Part shown: piece after piece, positions 1 to 14,200 of the stretch
Numbering within the stretch: the first letter of the stretch is position 1
How the letters are laid out: every line of letters starts with the position of its first letter
Source: Lepidodermella squamata
Taxonomy: Eukaryota; Gastrotricha
Assembly (NCBI GenBank): GCA_047495785.1
Contig: JBLDXI010000009.1
Coordinates: forward strand, 2,976,001-3,040,000
Length of the DNA: 64,000 nucleotides
Direction of reading: 5' to 3'
The notes under the pieces: generated by a model
The model's input: the letters and a program-made list of their open reading frames with translations, nothing else
Databases searched by the model: none
Told to the model about the DNA's origin: nothing
Program-made: the position numbers and the translations under genes

Positions 1-2423
<2,423 letters not shown>

Positions 2424-2852
2424 AAATCAAGGACGAGCTAGGTCAAGACGGGAAATTAATCTCAACTAAGATAATTAATGATGATGTGATCCTCTACCAG
2501 CTAGTTTAATAAGGTCACGGTAATTAGGTTAAATTTAGTACCTTCGATGCCCTCGCGTATTGACGGCTGCATAACTGCGGATGAAGATTCCCGTCTATTC
2601 GAGTTAGAGCGGATTATCTGTGAGAACATCATCTTCGTGCCGCGCGATGATACTTAGTTTTTTTCGTTAGATCATGTGATTTTTAAGCGAGGTGCGCAGT
2701 TTAATAGTAAAAAAAGCGTAAAATTAAGAGTGCCGGTAGATATTCCTATAGTAATAAAAGTTTAATTGATAGTATAAGTATATGCGAAATTAGAGTGCGA
2801 AATTAGAGTGGGTTGTGAGGTCATCATCAGGATGGTTGTTTGGCTGACTCAC

Positions 2853-3124
2853 AACTGCGTTGATGGTTCATTATAATATCGACTTCGTCGTCGTCCTCAG
2901 ATGTAGCCGTTGTCATGTTGTTTTCCGTGACATATTTAGGTAAGAGTCGGCTACGCGCCGTCGAAGTTGGCGACATCCTGCCGCGGCCGTTGATCAGCTG
3001 ATGATGACTCGTGCCATTGCCACTAGGAATGAAATGCGAATAACGCCGTTGTAGTTGCTGATGCTGTTGTGGAAGCAACAGAAGCGGCTGCTGATTTGGC
3101 CCTCGCACAATGATGGATCCTTTT
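2853..3124 (-). CDS. Candidate alternative upstream exon of the K2P gene
   Basis: The stretch is open for about 90 codons, rich in Gln, Ser and Arg and ending in an acidic patch (SEDDDEVD). It begins after a CAG acceptor and ends at a consensus GTGAGT donor in phase 1. An acceptor inside the next exon (CCCAG, coding resumes at 2374) also has phase 1, so the exon could splice into the K2P message and bypass the ATG at 2423. No ATG lies at its beginning, so a further 5' exon would be needed. Frame and splice sites are seen; membership of the K2P gene is inferred. Confidence 0.4.
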
Positions 3125-6074
3125 CTGTGAAGTTTTCGGCTGTTATATTTACATTTTCATATATATAGTCAGTGTTAGTAACGCGAGGGCAAGAGAGATA
3201 GATGTTATAAAAGAGCGAAGTTAATGACCCAGAAAAAGCGTCACAGCTAAGCGCCTCAAAACATCGCTTCCATACCCGGAAAAAATCAGGGAATTTTGAA
3301 TGAAACTCCCACATAGGTGCAAAAAGAGAAAGAAATCCGAAATAATAGTACTAATGTTTGTCTTTCCCCAGCCTTCTAAATGGCGAAAAAATTGATTTTA
3401 CCGAAGCGCTCAGTAAATATAAGGCGGATTTTCTACTTCCCACATTTTCCCAAACAGCTATTTTTCAATATTCTAGAATTTATAGGGAATTTTTTCTAAC
3501 TTTTTTGTCCTTAAAATTGGGTGATGAAAACTGCTGTATTAAGGCGCGTAACTAGTGCGGTAATGATAATGATGATGATGATGATGAGTCCATAGCAAGT
3601 CCACCTTTTTGGTACGTGTAGACATTAAAATTCGATTGCGGCGACAGTGAAACGGCCTACGGATGTCAGCCGCTTGGGGGCATTGAGAACAGGGCAGAGA
3701 GAGAGAATTTAAGCCTAACATAAATAACATTTCAAATGTAAGTATCGTTTTACACAGGGCCGGCCGACAATTTCCGGCTTCCTGTTTTACAGAATGAACG
3801 ATCTCCATCATCATCATCATCGTCGTGACCACACTCTGGTACTTGATGGAGACTTATATAAATATGTGTATCGGAAAATGCATTATAATTCATGAAAAAT
3901 TTGTGAAAAAGCGAAAAAAGCAGTAAGAAGAAATTATTGGTTCAAATAATGTATATATAGATTACCGAGGGGCAGCGACCGCCGCGTTATTGTTATTCGG
4001 CACAGCTAGGAAAACCGTCTGCCGGCGTTGCGGCTGCTGCTGTTGTTGTCTCGCGGGCATTTCGAGACTACAAAATTGCTCTTGTTTGTTGTGCGCGCCC
4101 GCGCGACGATTTCACGCGAGTTTATAAAATTTTATCGCAGCGATATGGTGGTCACAAACATGATCGAAAATATTCACTATAACCGCTCGGAAGCCACACG
4201 GAAAAAATTAATTCATCGCATCATAAATGAGCCGAAAAAGAAACCGAAGGATGAATCAATTTCGTATAAAAAACGGGGTTGAAAGATGACGATTTTTTAA
4301 TGCGAGCATTATTTATTTTTACGCCTATGATTATGCGTAACCCGCATACGATATTTTTTGCCCAGCTGCAGTCACGCGTCAGCGTCTTTTCGATGGCGAG
4401 GCGCGGCGGCTACAAGAGGTCGGCCACCACTTGAGAGTTTAAACAACAAAAAGCGCGCCACGTGATGAATGAGCGCGCTAATTAAAACAACGCCCGACAC
4501 CTAATAATCGCCCTCATAAATAACAATAGCAGACCTTACCTTTATGGTGCCTTTTCGGAGTAGCTACTGCTCCTCCACCTGCATTATAACTGCCGGCGAA
4601 AAGCATTCCAGTAAAACTGTACTACCGGCGAGTGAAAAATTTTGTTCGCTTTTTGATGGCCTCGAATACCAAAAACTATTCTGCGGCTTGTAAAAAAGAT
4701 ATATAATACGAAGAGTGGGCGAAAAATAAAGTGCGCGCGGATATAGAGGTGATTATTGTATAATCTAAGCCGCAGCTTCGTGTTTATATTGCGGCGAGAA
4801 AATTCGCAACTTACATCGAGTCAACCATGGCATCATTTTTCTAAAAATCACGGCCGATTTTCGTGGCGAAAAATGTCAAAAATGCCGGCGCGATTTTTTA
4901 CCATCGGCAACGCGTTCGTTCAGATTTAGTTAGTGCACGATTAAATAAATAAATTCTCGCCTCTTTTGTTAACTAATCAGCGAGTGACGGCGAAAAAATT
5001 ACCAGCCAAGGCAAATACAAAAAAATTTCCTCTTTTATTTATTATTATTACTTATACTATGATTTTCGTTGATAATATATTAAATTATTATTTGCTCTTT
5101 CCTTTTCTCAAGTGATGAATGAAGAGCGGAACGAATTTAGCAGTGATTTTACCTTTTATTGGCGCGCGGAAATGAAATATCAAAGGGAAACATCCGCGGC
5201 GAACGCTATGAATGACCCATTTTATATTGAAAATTGCGCGAGCGGCGGAAATACGCGCTCGCTTCCGGGCGCGACCCACGATTTAACGCGCGCTAAATGT
5301 ATTATTATTATGTGCGAAACACTTGCTCGGAAGTTAATTTATCGATAATAAACTTTCAGTAATTGAATAGCCAAGTTAACGTACGCCGGACGTCATGAAC
5401 CAGCTGAAACGTTTGCGCAGTGAATCGCCGAGTTATCGGCTTTCGCTGGTCTCCAGATTTAGACGAGCCGAAGAACATGTTTTAAAGCGTTTTGAGAAAC
5501 TAACACACTGACGATATAGCGGAGAAATATCTTTGATAGAGAAGAAAAAAACGCGATGTTCTTTTGACCCAAGAGACGAAAGGAAGTTTTGTACCGAGCT
5601 GGATGAAGCGACGATAAGATGGACGAAATTAAAAAGGCAGAGATTTTCTAGCGATGAATTTATTCGAAATACTCTAGGGAATAGTGGGGTTAATGGTTTG
5701 ACGGTTTCGAGGGGAAAAAATGTAACAAATCCGATTCGATGTTTATTTTTAGATTGAGACAGGCGCATTAGCATTCCCCTCCGGGATGAATTTTAAGAGT
5801 AAATGACCGTGTTTCACCTCATTTCATTAAACACAGCGTTTTATAAGGGCAAAAATTCGGATATTTCTTGCACCCTACAAATCACGTGATTTGTCACTCA
5901 TTGATATTCTCGAAAATGACCCGATAAAAAAGCCAGCGATAAAAAGCGCAGGGTGATCACAATAAATAATAAATATATTCAAATTATAAGTATGCACAAT
6001 AAAAATTGGCTTCTACGGGTGAATAAGTGCATTTTATCTACCAAAATTACGAAATAAATTCACGATTTAAGGGT
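3125..6074. other. Long non-coding stretch
   Basis: No convincing gene is visible. The open frames (for example near 3539-3832, 4028-4282 and 5433-5774) have low-complexity or AT-driven composition and no recognisable domain or good exon boundaries. It probably holds 5' untranslated and regulatory sequence of the K2P gene and the 3' flank of the next minus-strand gene. Confidence 0.6.
3561..3822. repeat. Pair of opposed ATG/CAT microsatellites
   Basis: A short (ATG)n tract lies at 3564-3588 and a (CAT)n tract at about 3803-3822, in opposite orientation about 215 bp apart. They could pair as a hairpin in RNA or single strands. Simple sequence; no function is claimed. Confidence 0.6.
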
Positions 6075-7525
6075 TCACGTCTTGCCTTCTTCGCTTGAAG
6101 CGTCTTCGACAGTAGTTGAATCATCATCGGCCTCCTTATTACTGTCTTCGGCGCCCAAAATATCGGCCGATTGAGATATGACTATTTTCGCTATTTTTCG
6201 AAAAATTAATTAAGGCTAATTTTATATAAAGCGTGGAAAATATAATAAAATTGAAGAGGTAAGCTGAAGAGGAAATTGCGATTCCAAAGAGCGAATATTC
6301 TCAAATTGGGTCAGCAACAATAATTTGCGAAAATTCAAAAAAATTTAGCAATAATTTTAGAAAATTCAGCAAAACTCTAAAACAACTATAATATTCGCTC
6401 TTGAGAAAGTAGAAGCCAGTTGACTGATGAGGTTGAAAACTTACGCAGATCCTCGCCTGCCGCTTCGTCACGCTCCATGCCTTCGTTGAGTATTTGAAGT
6501 GAAGTCGATTGGCGGTTCCGCGAGCCGCCTGCCGGCGACGGCACCGGCAAACTCGACCGGTGCGCCGTTTGAGCCTGTTGCTGCTGCTTGGCCTGCTGCT
6601 GCTGCTGCTGGCTCAGCGACGCACTGCTGCCGAAGCGCGACACAAATCGCGATATGCGCGTCTCTGAAAAAAGCGTAGCCAACGTTGTCATTTGCAGCGC
6701 GATGAGATTTTTTACAAACGCCGCCGGTACACTTATTTCATCCTCTGAGTCTTGCTCATCTAAAAGCTGCGGACCCTGTTGCTGATCTTCGACCGATTTC
6801 AACGACGACGACGCCGGGCGGTTATTCAACGACCATGAACGAACTCTTGGAGTGCTGTGTGTACTAGCTGGTAACAACTCAAGCGTGTCGTTACCCGCTG
6901 AAAATGCGTCATCTTGCTCGAAAATTCTACCTAACATCGCTACCTCAAGGTCCTCCTCCTCACCTAACTTATCCTCCTCGCCGATAGACGGAGCTAATGG
7001 CGGTAGGATGGGTACAAAACACGACTCTTTCTCATGGGGGAACTCAAGCGAATCCGAGGCGGAAATAAAGCCGGACGAGTCTGAAGACGGTAATTTCGGC
7101 AGTTTTTCCTCGCCGTTAACGATTGGTAACGTTTCGTTGAAAAACACGCCCTGGGACGAACTGCTGAACTTGACTGACCTAGCGCGTCGTGGCCGGTCAG
7201 GCGTGGCGGTGGGGTCGCTAATTTGCGACTCGACTGGCCTGACCAGGATGCTACGACCCGTCGGTGTTATTACCGATTTCGCTTCCGGAACAGGCTCGGA
7301 TTGAACTCGAGATATTTTGGGCCTCTTCTCTAGCGGGACATTATTATTAGCCACGATAGGTTCGTCGCTATCAAGCGAATTATTGGTACTGGCACCGCTC
7401 GTCGAGTGGTGGTGAGCAATCGCCCATTGGTGCACGCGGCGCTTTTTCTCGGACAAAACACGCCTGAATCGATCGAACTGTTTTTTAAGGCGGGGAGCCT
7501 CAGTTGCATCTCTTCCTGAAGCCAT
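6075..7525 (-). CDS. Unrecognised serine-rich, low-complexity protein (about 395 aa)
   Basis: Exon 1 (6445-7525) ends at a perfect GTAAGT donor in phase 1. Exon 2 (6075-6181, or 6075-6190 with the alternative AG nine bases upstream) continues the frame to a TGA, giving 395 or 398 aa. The N-terminus is basic (KKQFDRFRRVLSEKKRR); the middle is rich in Ser, Pro and acidic residues with several RSxS-like potential phosphorylation sites. About residues 265-300 a more hydrophobic helix-like segment (FVKNLIALQMTTLATLF) precedes a polyglutamine-interrupted tract. The C-terminus is acidic. No signal peptide, membrane helix or known domain is seen, so it is probably intracellular. I do not recognise the family. 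The reading frame is strongly supported by length and splice fit; function is unknown. Alternative first exons may lie upstream. Confidence 0.75.
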
Positions 7526-8761
7526 GTTTTCGAAAAACTGTTACTGCCTCAACCAGGGCGATTTTTCCTCATTTTTAGGGACCAGTTTTACAGGTCTTTA
7601 ACGAAAAAAAAACTACAGATCAAACTAGTGCATAGCGGTGAGTAAAATTATCGTAGCATACAAAGTCTAAAAAAAATGAAAAATAAAAAAAACCTAATAT
7701 GTCAAAAGCAAAATTGCTATGGGAGCTCTAAATCTTGTGCCTTTGGGGTCGCTCTCGTGACCTTTCGAGTTGTAATTTTAATGAGACGAAAAAAATTGAT
7801 TTTTTTTATGAATGAGTGGCAAAAAGTGGGGTTGAACTTTATTCCCGCTGAGAATCAGTCGCAAAAATTTGACAAGATAATGTCTGAAAAATTGACATTC
7901 GGCTTTGTCTTACTAGTACATAGCCCAATCCTACGGTATGGCGGGGTGTTTTTCGTTATTCGGAGATCTAATAAGATATAATAATTTATATATAATAAGC
8001 CATCAGTTAGGGCACGGATGTTTGTAAAAAACATCGACTGAAAAATCTTTATGCAAATCCGAATGTCGCCACGGTCGTCGTCGTCGTCGTCTTAGGTCGC
8101 TCCTTTTTATCGCATGATATTTATCCTCAGCCGCGTCTTATATAACAATTACTTTTTCCGTTATTGATACACACATCTCAATAATAAAAACGTTATTATT
8201 TATAGAAAAATAGCCCGTATACAACAACAATCAAACGAATTGAAATAGTAGCTAAAGCATTTATACCGGGCGACGATTGGACGCGCATCGCCAGTGCACT
8301 TCGACGCCACAAGCTGAGCATTCGTCGTTGATGGATGATATGATGACAAAATAGCGCGCGCCACAGTCGTTAAGGCAAACACAAAAATCAGCCCGCGCAC
8401 AAGTCAAAAATAAGTTGCTATTTTTTATATTACACTCCGGCCAAATGATATTATTATTATACCAAAATAATGCACGCAATAAATCGCCTGCATTAGGAAC
8501 TATCGAAATGAATGAATGGAAATTTGATTTTTTTTTATCAGATATCATTATGCACGTACCTCTGATCTGATGTCGTATCGCATTAAAATAATAAAATTAT
8601 CCAAAAATTACCATAGCCGCCTAGATAATATAATTATCGAATAATTGGCGTTTTTTTTCTATAAAAATGAGGACATTTTTGATAGCAAATTGCGGTAAAT
8701 GATCGCGGCTATTCATTCATTCAGAATTATAAGTTATCTGTAAACAAAACGACTTCATTAC

Positions 8762-8804
8762 CTTCTTCGCCGACATCTTGTTGCATGAAATACTGGCTAA
8801 ACAT
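8762..8804 (-). CDS. Candidate alternative first exon of the serine-rich gene
   Basis: A 43-nt stretch reads ATG plus 14 residues (MFSQYFMQQDVGEE) and ends at a GTAATG donor in phase 1. The exon at 6445-7525 contains an AG acceptor at 7516-7517 preceded by a pyrimidine-rich stretch, after which the frame resumes in the same phase at RDATEAPRLKK. Splice compatibility is seen; use as an exon is inferred. Confidence 0.35.
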
Positions 8805-9534
8805 ATCGTTCAAAACAGTGCGATCAAATTATTATTATTCAAGTATAAGAGAAAATACGGCGAAAAATTGCGCGATTTGATGCGAAAATAATGAAGAAGC
8901 GCGTTGATTTTGAGCTAATATTATTATTATCTTTCATCGCTAAATAATTTGATAGACCTTATACAGCAGAGCAGCCACTTGTCTGGCGTGGAAAAATTTG
9001 TTATTTCTGATAATAAACAAAGCTAAAACGTTGGAAATTGTTGGAAAAAGTATTCTACCCGCTGTGTAAGCGTTCGGCTTCTGAAACGAAAATATGCCAG
9101 TGAGAAAAATATTACAGGAAAAAATTGCGATGCACTTTTTTTTAAGGTAGAGACGCGCTTTGTTTCGCGCTTCGGCGACGATGTTATTTATATGCGCGCG
9201 TTTTGCGCTGTTATCAGTATTTTAGGCGCATAAAAAATATACACAGCGATTGCCGGCTGCTGCTGCTGTAGCGCGCGCAAACGAGGCGGGCGATTTATCG
9301 TTATATAAACAGGTAATAACTCAATGTAAATTTTCGACGCGCCGGTCATGGTATACAATAAAAATCGCATAGATGATTGTGGGGGTTGTAATTTTGTTAT
9401 AACCAGTGAAACTACCGCAGTATCGATAATATTGGACGATGGTACATATTTGCTAAAAAATTTGTATCAATGTTTTATCTATATTATTATTATTTTTGTG
9501 ATGAACCTGAAAATAACATAATTGTTGAACTCAC

Positions 9535-9650
9535 GCTTCTGAGGGGCCAAGGCGGCGGCGGCAGCGGCTTCTTGCTCCTTTCTTTTCTTCTTTCTCTTCG
9601 CGGACATGCCATCTTCGACGCAAGTTCGATTCGCTACCAACATCTCGATG
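9535..9650 (-). CDS. Candidate alternative first exon, lysine-rich/polyalanine
   Basis: The open stretch encodes a highly basic run (MSAKRKKKRKEQE) followed by seven alanines, unusually GC-rich for the surrounding AT-rich DNA. It ends at a consensus GTGAGT donor in phase 1, compatible with the same internal acceptor at 7516-7517 as the 8762-8804 candidate. It could start at the ATG at 9607 or be preceded by an acceptor at 9651. A lysine cluster of this kind would suit nuclear targeting. Coding status is inferred from composition and splice fit only. Confidence 0.35.
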
Positions 9651-11278
9651 CTGTTGTCGTATTTCGAGGACAAAAAATAACAACACCACTTGGGAAATTA
9701 CTTAAATATCATTTTCAATATATACCAGACTAATAAAAAAATGCCGCAATATCAAATGAGGTTATTAAAGGATGGAAATAATTATGGCGGGAAAAAATAG
9801 AGTCGAATTAAATTTTTTCACACATGTTCACGTGGGCTATTCATAGCGCGCAATATGCGGTCGTTTGCGCCCATGACGCTTCCTAATAAAATGCTAATTG
9901 CGAGCAGCACAAATTATAGTATATAATAGATACATGATAAATAATAAAATGGCAGTGTGTGACAAAGCTCATCATCACGGCAGCGCGGTGAAATTATTCG
10001 TCGATTCAAAGATTTTGAACGTGGCTATTATTGGCGCGCGAATTCGTGTAGTAGTATACAAAATGCGCCATTCAAACTCAATATAATATTCGCACATGCG
10101 GCGCGTAGATAGTGCGATAAACCGAAGTCGATGTTGCGATTAGCATTTTAGCCTCCTTCGGGCTATTTTTGCGAGGCACATTCTTTTGCTATCTACAACA
10201 CACCAGCGGCCGGTTGGTTGGCTTTTCTTCTGCGGTTGCTGCGGTCTCGAGCGGGAGCATCGAAAATTAGCCTCATTTTATAATGACTAAGCGTGGGTGG
10301 CTAAAAGGCGCCGGTCACAATGGCGGTGCCTGTTCGTACTCAAAATCTGAACTCGGCGCGCACGGTCTGATTTTTGTCCTCCAAGCTAGTAATCATGCTT
10401 ATCGCGCTTAAAATAATGTGAGACAAAAATTGTTGTATTAGGGTCTCAAAGGGTGGCTAAAAAAAGAAGAATTGGGGTAAAATATTTATGCAACACGAGT
10501 TTTACTGAAATTTAAGCCTCATTCGCGCTCACATCGGGACAATGCGCAATAGAAAAATATTGTCTAGGAATGTAAAAATCCTCAGTTCGAAATAAAAAAA
10601 GATCTAATATAAAATGGCTACCTTACATAAATTGAAGTTTTAAAAAATATTGTCCCTTATAGTATGGTTCAAAAATCTTACTCCTGGGCGATGAATAATA
10701 GGAATTTGTATAAATTAGAGCCAAGTCACGCTCTAAATATTGTGTTTTAATGTTTGTTCATTCAATCGTAACGTCTCATATCGATTAATCTCAAGTTAAT
10801 GAGAACAACATTTTTTTAAAAGGAAGTAATTAATATATCCTCGAAAAATCTGGGTTACCGGAATTAACAACGACAGAATAACAGTGCACTATATATGCTC
10901 GCATATTCAAGCTTGGGATTCGGGATTTTCGTGCACTAGTGGAAAATAACCATTTGTTCGCATAATCAAACTCAATCGAAAGCCATTATTCAGGTGCCGC
11001 AGTAAATCATCGTATTCACGTGTTTTTTTCGGCGCAATATAATTATATCGCTTAACGCCGCGAGGGCTTCATTCAAGCAAAAAAACACCAGCTATTCTTT
11101 GAATAGGAAACGCCGGAAGTTGTTCACCCTCGCTATTATTCATGTAAACCCCTCAAAACGCATCTAAAAATTTACCAGTTTATTTCTTGTAAAAGCTATA
11201 TAGGCTTAGGCAATATATATTATTTGCTTCATAACATTTTATGTCAATGAAATGATTTACAAGTCACTCAAAGTTGAT

Positions 11279-14200
11279 CTAACGCTGAAACGACATTGGC
11301 GGGCGGTTACCAAGGTATTGGCCATAGCCCGGCGGTAAACGATTTTGTCGGTGTAAATTCGCTAAATTTTGCCGATCGGCTGTTCCCATGAAGGCTAAAT
11401 TTGTCGCGTAAGTATTACCGCCGCCCGGACTGTTGCTTGGATTAATAAATTCTGGCGGCAAGCGTTGCTGCCGTTGATGAAGCTGTTGTGATGAAGGCAC
11501 GGGTGTGGGCCGAAATTGTTCGTGTTGAGGTCTGTACGGGTAAGGGGCGGCGAAACCATGGTGGGCGGGCGGTGGGGCCATGGGTGATTTCCGCGATTGA
11601 GGCGGCTGGATCATTGATTGCCGGGATGAGACAATTGAAAGTCGATTGTCGTCGACGTAGCCGAAGGGCACGGGCGGTCGGGGCATTAACAGGTGCCGAG
11701 ATGGTTTTCGCCGGGAAAGGCAAACGACGACTACGACAATGAGAAGGAAAGCCATCACACCACCGGCGATGCAGCTGTAGACGATTGAGCTGGGCCACAT
11801 GTCATCAGGCCGAGGAAAAGAGGTTGTGATATCAGTCACAAGAGGAAGATCCCTATGAAAAATCAGAGAATTAATTGCAGAAAAGTAAATAAATAAATTA
11901 AATTCGTATCTTACATTTTAGTTAAAATTTAAAACAAATTAAAAAATTACATAATTACAAAAAATATTAAAAAATCGAAGAAAAAATAAATTACGTCGAT
12001 CTGCCAAAAGCCGGATTCGCAAAGGTTGGAACGACTATGGTGAAAATTTGAGAACGCGTTGCGTAATTGCCATCCTCATCAGAGGCCCAAACGATGGCGT
12101 AGTAGACCGGAGAAATTACATCGGGTGCCATCGCGACAGCCAGTCGGAAAGGATCTGTACTGTTTGTTGTTGCTGCGGAAGCGTTGGCCCAGTATCGTAG
12201 TTGTAAGTTCAGGTTTTGGATGTTGGCAGTTATAGCTAGGTAGTAGTTTGGTTTCTTTCCATATCGCAGAGCTGCGGTCAAAGGAGCGACGTTGCAGAAG
12301 ATTGTGAAATTCAACGGCAGTCGGTATTGCTCGTAAGTGCCGAAATTGTCAGCTTGAGGCTCGAGAACGTTATTGACACCGCAATCGCTCACGATGACAT
12401 TACCAAGAGGGAAGACCTTTGAGGCTATTAAATAACAAAAAAATATAAATTTGAGCGATGACTAAAATATTATCAAGTTTCAATCGTGCGAGCAGGTAAT
12501 TTTTTACAAAAGAAGGGCGCCGGCCTCGAAGCTCCTTGCGGAGCCAAGGCCCACGGCACCGCTGGTGGAGGCGATGGCTATAGAGGCTTGTGCTTGAGAC
12601 TGGAACTAAACTACCAGGACCTGCGTCTGAGAAGAGAAGACAGGCGGTGCCAGGACGGCTCCTCGGTGGTAGCTAGATGACCAAGTGCGTTAAACCCGAG
12701 AGTGGCTAGAATCCGAGCGTTCGGCGGCCGTGCTTCGGATTCGACTCGACTGATAGAGCGCGGGCGACCTAGAGACAAGATGCCTAAGGCTGGGGGATCT
12801 GCCGATCACGTGAAGACAGCGATCAACACTCAGCTAATCTTGAAGAAGGACAACTCGCGCCGCGCCTCCACATTCAACGCTCGCCTGCTTTTCCTTATCA
12901 ACACTATGGCTCCTGTAAAACTCCAAACCCGGTTAATGAGCTAAATTAGGTAATTTAGTGAAATTCAACAACGCGGCTGACCAACTCGTTGACAAATAGA
13001 ATTAAACAGTTACTCGACCTGAAACCAAATTTGAAATCCCCATATCGAAATTCGTTTCCTGTTTCGAGATATTCAGTGTGCAATTTGTGAATATGCAAAT
13101 GAGGTAATAATGCACACTTTAATATGCGCACGTATTTGATTGTGCGCGATGAATCATCACTAATAAAACCGCGTGCGTATTAATAATTTGACTTACTTCC
13201 AAATGGAATCACCAAGTCGAAAGATCCAGCCACTTTGTAGAAGGTCGCATAAATTCCTCTCCCTGTCACTTGAGTTACAGTTGCATTGTCATTAGCAACA
13301 CCAACAAGCGCTACTCCGGGCTTGACGAAGCAATTAGTCTCAGATTTTGTCGCATTCGGAGGTCTTAGACGAACATGGACAGTGTATGTCCCGTTCATAG
13401 TTGCGTTGACTAAAAGGGCCGTGTAGACACCGTCATTTGCAAACCCGTCTTCCCCCAAGCCGTCATCATACATTTTACCATCCGACGATAATAGGCGAGT
13501 TTCAACGGTGGCCGAGTTATCAGGATTGGGTATGGAAGCGTAATAAAGATCGTACTCAGGCTGACACCCGACCAAGGCATGAGGGCCCAGAGAAAAAATA
13601 GCGTAGACGCGAGGAAACTTGAAACGAGGCGATTGTTCGAAAACAATTTTGACCCCAGACGTTAGTTTCGCCTCGCCTTTCGGATATTTGTCCGGAACTA
13701 GGGCGATTCGGTTCTCCCACGGATCTATCCAAGGCTCGGGCACATAATTCTCGCCGGTATAGGCCGAACCCCATTCGAAGGGCCGTGATATTATCATGAC
13801 TGTGACTGGCCTAGCCTGAACCAGTCTCGTATCATTGGGCAGGATATACCTGTAAGAAAAAAAACAATAAATTTTCAAAAAAAAATAACAGAAAATTCTC
13901 TTACAGTGTACTATCTTTCCCGAAGGTGAGGTTAAGGTCGAGTCTGGTATCAGAGACATTTCCAAGCCGGCAGACTACTCGGAACGTTCTTTGAAACCCG
14001 CGGTCGTCTCGGGTGCAATTATCAGAATAATTTGAAGAAACCGTAACTGGAATAAGCAGCGCATCATGTTCGACAATAATCGTCGTATTCAAATTATAGC
14101 CCGGCGGAACTCTGAAAGGAATGCTTAAACTTTCACCGATCTTCGCCGTATAATTTTGAATCAAAATCGGTGTGCCGAAATTGTTGTCATCCAAAAACGT

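Larger units (their letters stand above)
7526..11278. other. Mostly non-coding stretch between the serine-rich gene and the first CLCA-like gene
   Basis: Apart from the two candidate first exons above, I see no gene. It contains a (CGT)n run at 8074-8091, many ATT/TAA trinucleotide runs, and small open frames (near 8200-8548) that lack support. It most likely holds the promoter region and first introns of the serine-rich gene, and the 3' flank of the CLCA-like gene (a TTTATT, i.e. AATAAA on the minus strand, lies near 11180). Confidence 0.55.

Noticed and set aside
3564-3588. CRISPR-like or clustered repeat
   Set aside because: Trinucleotide microsatellite in an animal genome; no spacers.
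5088-5348. Overlapping short frames on both strands
   Set aside because: No domain, no splice sites of quality and no paralogue; likely chance in a locally GC-rich patch.
8200-8548. Two overlapping minus-strand frames, one with a signal-peptide-like start
   Set aside because: Overlap in different frames, no splice support and no cysteine pattern of a known family. Treated as chance.
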